Shown in pieces: positions 17,825 through 26,407 of a stretch of 64,000 nucleotides of DNA. The position numbers and the translations under genes are program-made. This DNA comes from BOG-1155 sp963717985 (GTDB taxonomy: Bacteria > Desulfobacterota > Syntrophorhabdia > Syntrophorhabdales > WCHB1-27). The notes beneath the pieces are model-generated. The model was not told the DNA's origin. It was given only the letters and a program-made list of their open reading frames with translations, and did no database searches. Where the stretch lies: contig CAVQYC010000002.1 of NCBI GenBank assembly GCA_963717985.1, forward strand, positions 496,001-560,000, in the 5' to 3' direction. Every line of letters begins with the position of its first letter. Position 1 is the first letter of the stretch.

Positions 17825-17881
17825 CCGCGACTAATTCGTCCCGATCATGTATAATAGTGAACTAAAGTTTCTGGAGTGTCT

Positions 17882-20203
17882 ATGTTTGTCTTACCGAAAA
17901 ATATCGCCCGCCCTGCGCGGTACCTTGGGATCGAGCCGGGAAGGGTGATGAAAGAAGTGTCTGCCTGCGACGTCCGGTTCGCCCTGTGCTACCCCGATGT
18001 CTACGAGATAGGCATGTCCTACTTCGGTTTGTTTCTCCTCTACGAGGTGCTCAACAACATTGACGGGGTGTGGTGCGAGCGCTGCTTCGCACCCTGGCTC
18101 GACATGGACGAGTATCTGAAGAGCGCAGGATTGCCCCTCTTTACCCTTGAGTCGCATACCCCTCTCGGACAGATGGACGCGGTCGGCTTTTCGCTTGGCT
18201 ATGAGCTGAACGTGACGAACGTGCTCAACATGCTGTCCCTGGGACGTATCCCGATCAGGGCCGATGAGAGGGAAAAGGGGCCGCTCGTCATCGGCGGCGG
18301 GCCGCTCATGCTCAACCCGACCCCGTTCGAGCGGTTTTTTGACCTCATCGTCGTGGGAGAGGCGGAAGGAGTGCTTCCGGAGATCGCGCTCCGGCTCAAG
18401 GCGCTTAAGGGTGAGCCGAGGGCGCGGATAATCAGTGAGGTCGCCGCACTTGTTGGCGTCTATTCGCCTTCCGCAAAAAAGCCCGTGAAGAGGCTCTACA
18501 TCGAGGACCTGAACGCGTCCCCCCATCCTGTAAAGCCGCCCATCCCTATTGTGGGGGCCGTGCACAACCGCCTCAACATCGAGATATCGAGGGGCTGCGG
18601 GAACGGGTGCCGGTTCTGCGTCGCGGGCTACGGGTACAGGCCGTACAGGGAGAGAGAACCGCGGAAGGTAGCGGAGATCATAGACCGGGCGGTGATGGAG
18701 ACCGGCTTCGAGGAGATCACCCTGCTCTCCCTGAGCGCGGGAGATTATAGCTGCCTCCCCTCCCTCATCGATTACGTGAGACGCAGACACCGCAACCTTT
18801 CAGTCTCCCTTCCTTCCCTCAAGATAGGGAGCATCACGGAAGAGGAGATCAACCTGCTTGGCAGCGGCGCGAGGGGCGGTTTCACCTTCGCCCTAGAGAC
18901 CTCGACCGTGGAGCTCCGGGACAGGTTGAACAAGGATATAGAAATCGAGCTGCTCATTAGCCGCCTTCCCCTCCTGAAGAAGCACGGGTGGAGAAAGGTC
19001 AAGCTCTACTTCATGATCGGTTTCCCCTGGGAGCGGGAGGAGGACCTTTCCGCCATCCGGGAGCTGATCAGGCCCTTTGTGAGACACGGGATCGAAGTCA
19101 ACCTCTCCGTTTCCCCCTTTACCCCGAAGCCCCATACGCCTTTTCAGTGGCTCCCCATGGAGGAGGAAGAGCGGCTCCTTGAAAAAGTGGCCCTCGTGAA
19201 AAGGGCGGCCTCCGGCAGGGGCGTGAAGATAAAGGTGCGGGATATAAAGACGAGCATGGTGGAGGCGTTAATTTCACGCGGCGACGCGCGCCTTGCCCCT
19301 CTCTTTGAAGCGCTGCACGCCTCGGGCGTGAGGCTCGAGGCCTGGGGTGAATGCTTCAACCCCGGCATCTACGAAGAGTGGCTCACGCAAGCGAACGGGC
19401 TTGCCGCGAGCCTCCTCGGGCGGCGCAAGACTTCGGGCGAGCTGCCGTGGGATTTTATCTCTACAGGGGTTGAGAAATCTTTTCTCTTATCCGAGCTTGA
19501 AAAAGCGGAAGCGGGGAAGAAGACGGGGAACTGTTACGAGTCCTGCGCCGGATGCGGCATGTCGTGCGGGCCTTGTGCATCAGGAGCGCCCCGCGTTGCG
19601 GAAAAGGCCACCGCCTTTCAGCCCTTGGGGGGTGCGGAAGACGAGGCCCGGAATGGCGCAAACCAGGGGGACGCCTCCTTTACCACCGTCACCATACGGT
19701 ACGCTAAGGCCGGGCAGGCCCGTTATATTGGCCATCTCGATACCGTCGACATTCTTCTCAGGGCAGTCAGATCGGCAGGCATTTCTCTGAAGATGCACGG
19801 GAAGTATCATCCCAAGCCCCGCATCTCGCTCTCTGCCGCGCTCCCCGTCGGCATAGAGAGCGCCTGCGAGATGATGGAGATGGAGGCGGAAGGGAGCGAT
19901 ACCGTCGACGCCGCCCTGATCGCGCGCATCAACGGGCACCTGCCCGGAGGTATGCGGGTCCTCGGCGTTGTCATTGGTCCCATGCCCGTGGGATGCGGTC
20001 ATTTCAGCTATCTCCTCGTGGGGGAGAAAGGTCTGGAAGGAGAAGTGACAAAGATAAAGGATTGGGGGGCGAGGGCACTTTATATGTCGCCCGGTCCCCA
20101 CATAAAAGACCTGTGGCTTTCGGGAAATTTCTCGAGAATCGTGAAGGTAGGAAACAGGAGAATCGATGCCATCCGAGCTGATCATCAACACAACTTTCAG
20201 TGA
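17882..20203 (+). CDS. Fused TIGR03960-type radical SAM protein with C-terminal DUF2344 domain
   Basis: 773 residues from the ATG at 17882 (CTGGAG upstream). The N-terminal ~200 residues form a B12-binding-like region. The radical SAM cluster motif is C239-x3-C243-x2-C246 (RGCGNGCRFC). A Cys-rich segment CAGCGMSCGPC follows near residue 560. The last ~190 residues (from TVTIRYAKAGQARYIGHLD) are DUF2344, which in other genomes can be a separate gene. The function of the pair is not established; linkage to RNase G suggests a role in RNA or ribosome modification, which is inference. It overlaps rng by 38 bp. Confidence 0.9.
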   Translation: MFVLPKNIARPARYLGIEPGRVMKEVSACDVRFALCYPDVYEIGMSYFGLFLLYEVLNNIDGVWCERCFAPWLDMDEYLKSAGLPLFTLESHTPLGQMDAVGFSLGYELNVTNVLNMLSLGRIPIRADEREKGPLVIGGGPLMLNPTPFERFFDLIVVGEAEGVLPEIALRLKALKGEPRARIISEVAALVGVYSPSAKKPVKRLYIEDLNASPHPVKPPIPIVGAVHNRLNIEISRGCGNGCRFCVAGYGYRPYREREPRKVAEIIDRAVMETGFEEITLLSLSAGDYSCLPSLIDYVRRRHRNLSVSLPSLKIGSITEEEINLLGSGARGGFTFALETSTVELRDRLNKDIEIELLISRLPLLKKHGWRKVKLYFMIGFPWEREEDLSAIRELIRPFVRHGIEVNLSVSPFTPKPHTPFQWLPMEEEERLLEKVALVKRAASGRGVKIKVRDIKTSMVEALISRGDARLAPLFEALHASGVRLEAWGECFNPGIYEEWLTQANGLAASLLGRRKTSGELPWDFISTGVEKSFLLSELEKAEAGKKTGNCYESCAGCGMSCGPCASGAPRVAEKATAFQPLGGAEDEARNGANQGDASFTTVTIRYAKAGQARYIGHLDTVDILLRAVRSAGISLKMHGKYHPKPRISLSAALPVGIESACEMMEMEAEGSDTVDAALIARINGHLPGGMRVLGVVIGPMPVGCGHFSYLLVGEKGLEGEVTKIKDWGARALYMSPGPHIKDLWLSGNFSRIVKVGNRRIDAIRADHQHNFQ

Positions 20204-21647
20204 GACGAGGATTGCTTTCCTGGTGAACGGCATCCTCACTGAATTCTTTATTGAGAGGAAGAAGGACAGGAGTATCGTCGGCAATATCTACAAGGGCAGG
20301 GTAGTCAGGATCTTGCCCGGGATGGACGCAGCCTTTGTCGATATCGGCCTTGAGAAGTCGGCATTCCTCTACGTCGCCGATATCGTGGTCGATGCAATGA
20401 TGTATGAGGAGTTCGAGGAAGTGGCCACGGCGGTAGAAGCGAGCGAGCGTATAGAAGGCGTGCTCGAGGAAGGGCAGGAGATCATCGTGCAGGTGTCGAG
20501 AGAGCCTATCGGCCAGAAGGGCACCAGGGTGACCTCGCGCATCACCCTTCCGGGCAGGCTGCTCGTGCTGATGTCGGCGACCGAGCACGTCGGGGTGTCG
20601 CGGCGGATAGAGGATGAAGAGGAGCGAAAGAGGCTGGCTTCCATACTCAAGAAAATGTGCCCGAAAGGTTTTGGCCTGATCGCAAGGACCGCGTGTGAGG
20701 GGAAGAAAGAAGACGAGCTCCTCGCGGACCTCGATTTCTTGCGGCGCATGTGGGAGAGCATCCAGGAGAAGGCAAGGAAAGTGAGGGCGCCCGCCATGCT
20801 CCACCAGGACCTCAGACTTATCTTCCGCGTCATCAGGGACCTCCACGCCCACGCCTTGCGGAAAATAGTCATCGATGATCCTGCCCTTTACAAAACGGTC
20901 GAAGAGTTCCTGAAAGAGTATCTCCCGGAGGAGCAATGCGAGGTCGAGCTTTTTGACGGGAAGGAGGACATATTCGAGTCCTACAGGGTCGAGGTGGAGA
21001 TTTCCAAGCTGACCCAGAAGAAAATATGGCTGAAGTCGGGGGGGTATATTGTCCTGGACGATACGGAGGCCCTCAATGTGATTGATGTCAATACCGGCAA
21101 ATACCTGGGAAAGAAAGGGCTCGAAGATACCATCCTCAAGACCAATCTGGAAGCGGTTAAGGAGATCGCGTATCAGATACGCTTGCGGAACCTGGGCGGC
21201 ATCATTATTGTCGATTTTATCGATATGGAGCGGAAGGACTCCAGGGAGTCCGTGTTTCAGGCGCTGCTCGACGCCCTGAAGCGGGACAGGATAAAGACCT
21301 TTGCATATCCGATCAGCGAGCTGGGCCTTGTACAGTTGACGAGGAAGAGGACCAGGGAAAACATGGTGACCATGCTGACCGAGTCCTGCCCCACCTGCGA
21401 GGGGTCGGGCTACATAAAATCACGGTACACCATATGCTACGAAGTGTTGAGAATGCTCCGGGTCTTATGCGGAAAAGGAAAGGTGAGGCAGTTCAACGTC
21501 CACCTCGCCCCCGAGGTGGCACGGCTCCTCGTGGAGGAAGAGAAGACGTCTTTAGAGTATCTCGAAAATAGTTTCGGCACGAAGATTAATATTATTGCTA
21601 ATTCTGCGTTCATCATAGATAATTTTGATGTGAAGGCCGTGCAGTAG
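20166..21647 (+). CDS. rng: Ribonuclease E/G family protein (RNase G)
   Basis: A 493-residue endoribonuclease acting in mRNA turnover and rRNA 5'-end maturation. An S1 domain lies at about residues 37-125 (VGNIYKGRVVRILPGMDAAF). The DNase I-like catalytic region has the two metal-binding Asp motifs IDVNTGK and VDFIDM. The Zn-link Cys pair is in CPTCEGSG. The length matches RNase G and there is no RNase E-type scaffold tail. It starts inside the end of the radical SAM gene. Confidence 0.95.
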   Translation: MPSELIINTTFSETRIAFLVNGILTEFFIERKKDRSIVGNIYKGRVVRILPGMDAAFVDIGLEKSAFLYVADIVVDAMMYEEFEEVATAVEASERIEGVLEEGQEIIVQVSREPIGQKGTRVTSRITLPGRLLVLMSATEHVGVSRRIEDEEERKRLASILKKMCPKGFGLIARTACEGKKEDELLADLDFLRRMWESIQEKARKVRAPAMLHQDLRLIFRVIRDLHAHALRKIVIDDPALYKTVEEFLKEYLPEEQCEVELFDGKEDIFESYRVEVEISKLTQKKIWLKSGGYIVLDDTEALNVIDVNTGKYLGKKGLEDTILKTNLEAVKEIAYQIRLRNLGGIIIVDFIDMERKDSRESVFQALLDALKRDRIKTFAYPISELGLVQLTRKRTRENMVTMLTESCPTCEGSGYIKSRYTICYEVLRMLRVLCGKGKVRQFNVHLAPEVARLLVEEEKTSLEYLENSFGTKINIIANSAFIIDNFDVKAVQ

Positions 21648-21689
21648 GTGGAACAGATTTCTGTCCGCTCCTGCATGGAATTGTGAAGC

Positions 21690-22538
21690 GTGGGAACCAT
21701 AATAGGACAGCCGCTCCTGTCACCCGCCAAGGTGAACCTTTTTCTCAAAGTAACCTCGAAGAGGCCGGACGGATACCACAACCTCGTGAGCGTTGTCGAT
21801 ATCGTCGGCATCTACGACGTGATACGCCTGCAAGAGGCGCGAGGCGGAGAGGTGGTCGTGAGAGACGACCGGGGCCTGCTGCCCCTGGGTGAGGCCAATA
21901 CGGTTTACAGGGCGATCATGCTCATCAGGGAGAAGTACGGCGTACGTGCGGGTATGGTCGTCGATGTGGAGAAACATATCCCGATAGGCAGCGGGTTGGG
22001 TGGAGGCAGCGGGAACGCCGCTACGGTGATGAAGGAATTGGTGCGTCTCTGGGGGCTGCCGGCAGACAGCGCCGAGCTTGCAATGATAGGGAGGCAGGTA
22101 GGCGCTGACGTTCCACTTTTTTTGTATGGAAAATCGTGCGTCATGAGAGGGGTCGGAGAACGGATAAGCCCCATCGATCTGCCTGCAATATGGTACGTTC
22201 TGGTCTATCCGAACATCGCGGTCAACACCAGGGATGTGTATAATAGCCTGAGAATCGTGTTGACAAGAGATGAAAATGAAGTTACATTTTCCGGGAAATT
22301 TTCGCGTGTGTGTGATATCGTGGACTTATTGGAGAACGACCTGGAAGAGGCCGCTTTCTTGCTTTGTCCGCAAATTAAGACAATAAAGGAACGGTTGAAA
22401 AAAGCCGGCGCCCTCGGTTCGCTTATGACCGGGAGTGGGTCTGCGGTTTTCGGTGTATTTGAAGATGAAACAAGTGCACGAAAAGCTTTAGAAGAAGTGG
22501 GGGGTCTAGGAAGTGTCTTCATAGCTCACAGCGTCTAG
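21690..22538 (+). CDS. ispE: 4-diphosphocytidyl-2-C-methyl-D-erythritol kinase
   Basis: A 282-residue GHMP kinase of the MEP isoprenoid pathway. Motifs are LLSPAKVNLFLKV (catalytic Lys region), PIGSGLGGGSGNAA (ATP loop) and MTGSGSAVFG (motif 3). The start is a GTG with only a weak GTGAAGC in front. It is followed 12 bp later by spoVG. A type 2 IPP isomerase is encoded at 54386, which fits a MEP-pathway organism adjusting its IPP/DMAPP ratio. Confidence 0.95.
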   Translation: MGTIIGQPLLSPAKVNLFLKVTSKRPDGYHNLVSVVDIVGIYDVIRLQEARGGEVVVRDDRGLLPLGEANTVYRAIMLIREKYGVRAGMVVDVEKHIPIGSGLGGGSGNAATVMKELVRLWGLPADSAELAMIGRQVGADVPLFLYGKSCVMRGVGERISPIDLPAIWYVLVYPNIAVNTRDVYNSLRIVLTRDENEVTFSGKFSRVCDIVDLLENDLEEAAFLLCPQIKTIKERLKKAGALGSLMTGSGSAVFGVFEDETSARKALEEVGGLGSVFIAHSV

Positions 22539-22550
22539 AAGGAGACGGAC

Positions 22551-22817
22551 ATGGAAATCACTGATGTGAAGATCTACCCGGTCAGCGAGAAGAAAGTGAA
22601 AGCGTACGCTTCTGTTATCTTTGATGAATGTTTCATCATCAGAGATCTCAAGGTGATCGACGGAGACAGCAAGCTTTTTGTGGCTATGCCGAGCAAGAAG
22701 ATGAAAGACGGCTCGTACAGGGACACCGTGCACCCTCTGAACAGCGAGACCAGGCAAAGAATAGAATCAAAAGTGCTCGATGCGTATGAAAGGGAACTCG
22801 GCAGGATTAGCCTGTAG
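22551..22817 (+). CDS. spoVG: SpoVG family protein
   Basis: An 88-residue protein matching SpoVG along its full length (EITDVKIYPV at the start, FVAMPSKKMKDGSYRDTVHP in the middle). SpoVG proteins are small nucleic-acid-binding regulators. AAGGAGACGGAC precedes the ATG. It lies between ispE and tRNA-Gln, a gene order often seen with prs, rplY and pth. Confidence 0.94.
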   Translation: MEITDVKIYPVSEKKVKAYASVIFDECFIIRDLKVIDGDSKLFVAMPSKKMKDGSYRDTVHPLNSETRQRIESKVLDAYERELGRISL

Positions 22818-22822
22818 ATGAT

Positions 22823-22894
22823 TGGGGTGTCGTCAAGCGGTAAGACACGGGTCTTTGGAGCCCGCATTCGGAGGTTCGAATCCTCCCACCCCAG
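22823..22894 (+). tRNA. tRNA-Gln (TTG)
   Basis: A 72-nt cloverleaf: acceptor TGGGGTG pairs with CACCCCA, T arm GGAGGTTCGAATCCTCC, and anticodon loop CTTTGGA with anticodon TTG. CCA is not encoded. It starts 5 bp after spoVG and is probably co-transcribed with the surrounding genes. Confidence 0.93.
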
Positions 22895-22935
22895 TATTTT
22901 CTAATATTGCATAGGTTTTCCAGGAGGATGGGCAA

Positions 22936-23877
22936 GTGGACAAATTGAAGATATTCACCGGCACCGCGCATAGAGAGCTGACGGAAAGGATATGCGCGTA
23001 CCACGGGGTCCGGATGGGAAAGGCGAGTGTGAGCAAGTTCAGCGACGGCGAGATTCAGGTGGAGATCGAGGAGTCGGTGAGGGGCATGGACGTATTCTTG
23101 ATTCAGCCCTCGTGCCCCCCGGTAAATGAGAACCTCATGGAGCTGCTCGTCATGCTCGATGCCTTGAAGCGGGCCTCTGTAGCGCGGGTAAATGTGGTTA
23201 TGCCTTATTACGGCTACGGAAGGCAGGACAGGAAAGTGGCGCCCAGGGCGCCGATTACGGCAAGGCTCGTGGCCGACCTTATCGAAGTGGCCGGTGCGAC
23301 GAGGGTACTCGCCATGGATTTGCATGTGGGGCAGATCCAGGGTTTTTTCAACATACCGGTGGACCATCTCTACGCGCTGCCCGTTCAGCTCGATTATTTC
23401 AAACATATTCTTCATGAACAGGTGGTGGTGGTTTCCCCCGACGCGGGGGGCGTGGAGAGGGCGAGGGAGTTTGCGAAGAGGATGGGGGAGACATCCATCG
23501 CCATTATTGACAAACGGAGAGAGAAGGCCAATGTTTCTAAGGTGATGCACATAGTGGGAGACGTGAAGGGAAAGGTCGCCATCCTGCTCGACGATATGAT
23601 CGACACGGGTGGAACCATTGTCCAGTCCGCGGAGGCCCTGACAAGGGACGGCGCAAGCCGGGTCTATGCCTGCTGCACTCACGCGGTGCTTTCCGGAAAC
23701 GCGGTCGAGAAGCTGAACAAATCGCCCATACACGAGTTGGTGATCACGAATACCATCCCCTTAAGCGCGAAGTCGAAAGATCTGGAAAGGGTGGCGGTAC
23801 TCGATGTCTCCCCTATCCTGGGCGAGGCGATCAGGAGGATACATAACGAGGAGTCGGTAAGTTCGCTATTTGTGTAA
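22936..23877 (+). CDS. prs: Ribose-phosphate pyrophosphokinase
   Basis: A 313-residue PRPP synthetase supplying nucleotide, His and Trp synthesis. Motifs are RQDRK (ATP site), DLHVGQIQGFF (metal/ATP loop) and the PRPP-binding DDMIDTGGTI. The start is a GTG after CCAGGAGGATGGGC. Its last 21 bp, including the stop, recur twice in the following gap. Confidence 0.96.
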   Translation: MDKLKIFTGTAHRELTERICAYHGVRMGKASVSKFSDGEIQVEIEESVRGMDVFLIQPSCPPVNENLMELLVMLDALKRASVARVNVVMPYYGYGRQDRKVAPRAPITARLVADLIEVAGATRVLAMDLHVGQIQGFFNIPVDHLYALPVQLDYFKHILHEQVVVVSPDAGGVERAREFAKRMGETSIAIIDKRREKANVSKVMHIVGDVKGKVAILLDDMIDTGGTIVQSAEALTRDGASRVYACCTHAVLSGNAVEKLNKSPIHELVITNTIPLSAKSKDLERVAVLDVSPILGEAIRRIHNEESVSSLFV

Positions 23878-24072
23878 AGCCTTTCTTTGAGGGGGAGGCT
23901 CTACGAGCTTGCTCGTGGAGGGGGCGACGCTAGCCCCGGTAATAGTAAGTTCGCTATTTGTGTAAGGCCCTTCACTGAGGGGGCGACCGGTTGCGACCAG
24001 TCTGTGGACGACTGGTGCCCGCTATTGTTGCTTGCGGGTGTCCCAATAAGTGCAAGTTCGCTATTTGTGTAA
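23857..24072 (+). repeat. Three spaced copies of the prs 3' end
   Basis: GTAAGTTCGCTATTTGTGTAA occurs exactly at 23857-23877 (the end of prs) and 23945-23965. It recurs with one change (GCAAG) at 24052-24072. The spacers of 67 and 86 bp also share GAGGGGGC-like sequence and each holds a hairpin (CTCTACGAGC/GCTCGTGGAG; CCAGTC/GACTGG). Confidence 0.85.
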
Positions 24073-24089
24073 CTACAGGAGGTCAGGTC

Positions 24090-24711
24090 ATGGAAGAAGC
24101 ACGCATACAAGCAGAGATAAGGGGGGGGGAGAGGGAAAGGTTCTGCACGCAAGCTCAGGATGCAGGGCGCTATCCCCGCGGTCCTCTATGGGAGGGATGT
24201 GGAACCCATTGCCCTTTCTATTTCATCAAAGGATTGGAGGCTCCTTGAGGCCCATCTGAGGAGCAACGCGGTCATCAAGATGGAGCTGCGCGACGCAGGG
24301 AACATAGAGGAAAGACCGGTGATGGTGAAGGACGTTCAAAAGAGGCCCGTGGGCCACGCGGTGCTTCATGTGGATTTTCTGCAGGTGTCGATGGAAAGGG
24401 TGGTCCAGGTTGAGGTCCCGATTCATTTCACGGGTGAGTCCGTAGGCGTCCTCAAGGGGGGCGTGGTAGAGCAACACCTGCGGACGGTCATGATCGAGAG
24501 CCTGCCCGGCCAGATTCCCGAAAAAATCGACGTGGATATCTCGAATCTGGATATCGGTGATTCCATCCATATCAATGAGATTTCCCTCCCCGGGATCAAG
24601 CTCCTCGACCATCCCGATGTGGCCGTTGTAGGCATTACCCCGCCTGAGGCAGAGGAAGCGGTGCAGGCTACCGCAGCGCCGGCCGCGGAAGAGGGGAAGA
24701 AGGAGGAATGA
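24090..24711 (+). CDS. rplY: 50S ribosomal protein L25/general stress protein Ctc, frameshifted at a G9 tract
   Basis: L25 binds 5S rRNA; the Ctc type has an extra beta domain and is about 200 residues long. The expected start is the ATG at 24090 with a perfect AGGAGG before it. That frame reads MEEARIQAEIRGG and then leaves the family. After a run of nine G (24121-24129), the L25 sequence resumes one frame later (RGKGSARKLRMQGAIPAVLY) and runs to 24711 with the TL5-like domain and an acidic tail. With eight G the gene would be intact at 206 residues. The downstream part alone is open from the ATG at 24160. The cause may be a base-call error, a true mutation or slippage. Confidence 0.88.
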
Positions 24712-24717
24712 TCCTTT

Positions 24718-25266
24718 TTGTTCCTCATCTGCGGTCTTGGCAATAAGGGTGCGGCATACCGGTATACCAGGCACAACGTAGGCTATTTCGTTCTTGACAG
24801 GTTTTCGGAAAAGATAGGTGTCCCGCTGTCGAAGAAGGTCGCCGGGTGTCTCGTGGGCGAGGCGGACGGCGTCCTTCTCGCCGTAGCCGATACCTTCATG
24901 AACCTCTCAGGCGGCCCTATCTCCGCCTTGATGCGAAAGAGACACATCCTGGCGGAGCAGCTTCTTGTTGTCCACGACGACCTCGATATGGAGTTTGCAA
25001 GGATGAAAATGAGGTGGGATGGGGGCGACGGCGGCCATAAGGGCGTGCGCTCCTTGTCGGAAGCACTTCACACGCCACTTTTTTACCGGATAAAAATAGG
25101 GATCGGCAGGGATCCCGTGATGTCGCCCGAGGACTACGTGCTCTCCCGTTTCAGGCCGGACGAGGTGGTTGCGCTTTTACCGGTGTGTGAAAAAGCCGGT
25201 GATGCCATCAGCGTCTTCCTGGCGGAGGGGGGAGAGAGGGCGATGAACCTCTTCAATAGGTCGTGA
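24718..25266 (+). CDS. pth: Peptidyl-tRNA hydrolase
   Basis: A 182-residue enzyme that releases peptides from peptidyl-tRNA. The start is a TTG at 24718, giving FLICGLGNKG at the N-terminus, with AAGGAGG about 12 nt upstream. TRHNVGY holds the catalytic His, and VVHDDLDM and the GGDGGHKGVRS loop are conserved. The ATG at 24708 is in another frame and would need a one-base loss in a T5 run to join; I prefer the TTG. It follows rplY by 6 bp, the usual rplY-pth pair. Confidence 0.93.
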   Translation: MFLICGLGNKGAAYRYTRHNVGYFVLDRFSEKIGVPLSKKVAGCLVGEADGVLLAVADTFMNLSGGPISALMRKRHILAEQLLVVHDDLDMEFARMKMRWDGGDGGHKGVRSLSEALHTPLFYRIKIGIGRDPVMSPEDYVLSRFRPDEVVALLPVCEKAGDAISVFLAEGGERAMNLFNRS

Positions 25267-25267
25267 A

Positions 25268-26356
25268 ATGGGCTTTTCCTGCGGCATCATCGGGCTTCCG
25301 AATTCCGGTAAGTCGACCATATTCAATGCGCTGACCGCGCTCTCCGTCGCGGCGCAGCCTTATCCGTTCTGCACCATCGAACCGAACGTGGGCATCGTGC
25401 CCGTGCCCGACGACCGCCTAGCGCGTCTGGCCGGGCTTACGGGTGCGGAGAAGGTAACGCCCACCACCATCGAATTCATCGATATCGCAGGCCTCGTCAA
25501 GGACGCCCACAAGGGCGAGGGGCTCGGCAACAGGTTCCTGGGTCAGATTCGGGAGGTTGACGCCGTCGCCCACGTGGTGAGATGCTTTGAGGGCAGCAAC
25601 GTGCCCCATGTCTACGCCACGATAGACGCAAAAAGAGATATAGAGACAATAGAGACGGAAATCATCATTGCGGACCTAGAAATCGTGGAAGAGCGGCTGG
25701 GCAAGATAGAGCGCCTGGCCAAAGTATCGAAGGAGAAGCACGACGACGAGCATGGCGTGCTGCAAAAGGTGAAAGCGCATCTGGAGGCGGGCCGTTTCGT
25801 TGAGATGGGCGGGCTTGCCCCTGAGGAGCGGGAGATACTCCGGTCTTTCAGCCTTATCACCGTGAAGCCTGCTTTCTATGTTGCCAATATCGACGAAAAG
25901 GACCTTGAGGCCGCAATTGCGCCGCCTGTCGCCGCGCTCGCCGGGAAAAGCAGGCGCGAGGTTGTCGCCATCTGCGGCAAGCTGGAGGAGGAGCTGGCGC
26001 TGCTGCCTCCCGATGAGCGGGCAGACTTCATGGAGATGTACGGCATGAAGGAGGTAGGGATAGAGAAGATTATCAGGGTAGGGTACAAGATCCTCGACCT
26101 GATCACGTTCTACACGGTGGTGGGCAGAGAATTGCGGGCGTGGACGGTCAGGAAGCATACCCCTGTCGTGAAGGCCGCGGGCAGGATACACTCCGATATG
26201 GAGCGCGGATTCATCAAGGCTGAGGTGATCCCCTATGACGACTTTGTGAGGCTCGGCTCGGAGCACGCGGCGAGGGAAGCGGGCCTGGCGAAGATCGAGG
26301 GGAGGGAGTATAAAGTGTGCGACGGCGATATACTCCACATCCGCTTCAATATCTAG
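25268..26356 (+). CDS. ychF: Redox-regulated ATPase YchF
   Basis: A 362-residue Obg-family P-loop protein that binds ATP rather than GTP and associates with ribosomes. G1 is GLPNSGKST, the G3 region DIAGLVKDAHKGEGLGN, and a C-terminal TGS domain covers about residues 280-360 (FYTVVGRELRAWTVRK). It starts 1 bp after the pth stop, so it shares the operon. Confidence 0.95.
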   Translation: MGFSCGIIGLPNSGKSTIFNALTALSVAAQPYPFCTIEPNVGIVPVPDDRLARLAGLTGAEKVTPTTIEFIDIAGLVKDAHKGEGLGNRFLGQIREVDAVAHVVRCFEGSNVPHVYATIDAKRDIETIETEIIIADLEIVEERLGKIERLAKVSKEKHDDEHGVLQKVKAHLEAGRFVEMGGLAPEEREILRSFSLITVKPAFYVANIDEKDLEAAIAPPVAALAGKSRREVVAICGKLEEELALLPPDERADFMEMYGMKEVGIEKIIRVGYKILDLITFYTVVGRELRAWTVRKHTPVVKAAGRIHSDMERGFIKAEVIPYDDFVRLGSEHAAREAGLAKIEGREYKVCDGDILHIRFNI

Positions 26357-26407
26357 GCGGGCGGGGCCTTTTGCGGCTGGCTCTGTCGGACCACAGGGAA
26401 GCTTGTT

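Noticed and set aside
24708..25266. pth starting at the ATG at 24708 with a frameshift in the T5 run
   Set aside because: The TTG at 24718 gives a normal Pth N-terminus with suitable spacing from AAGGAGG, so no frameshift is needed.
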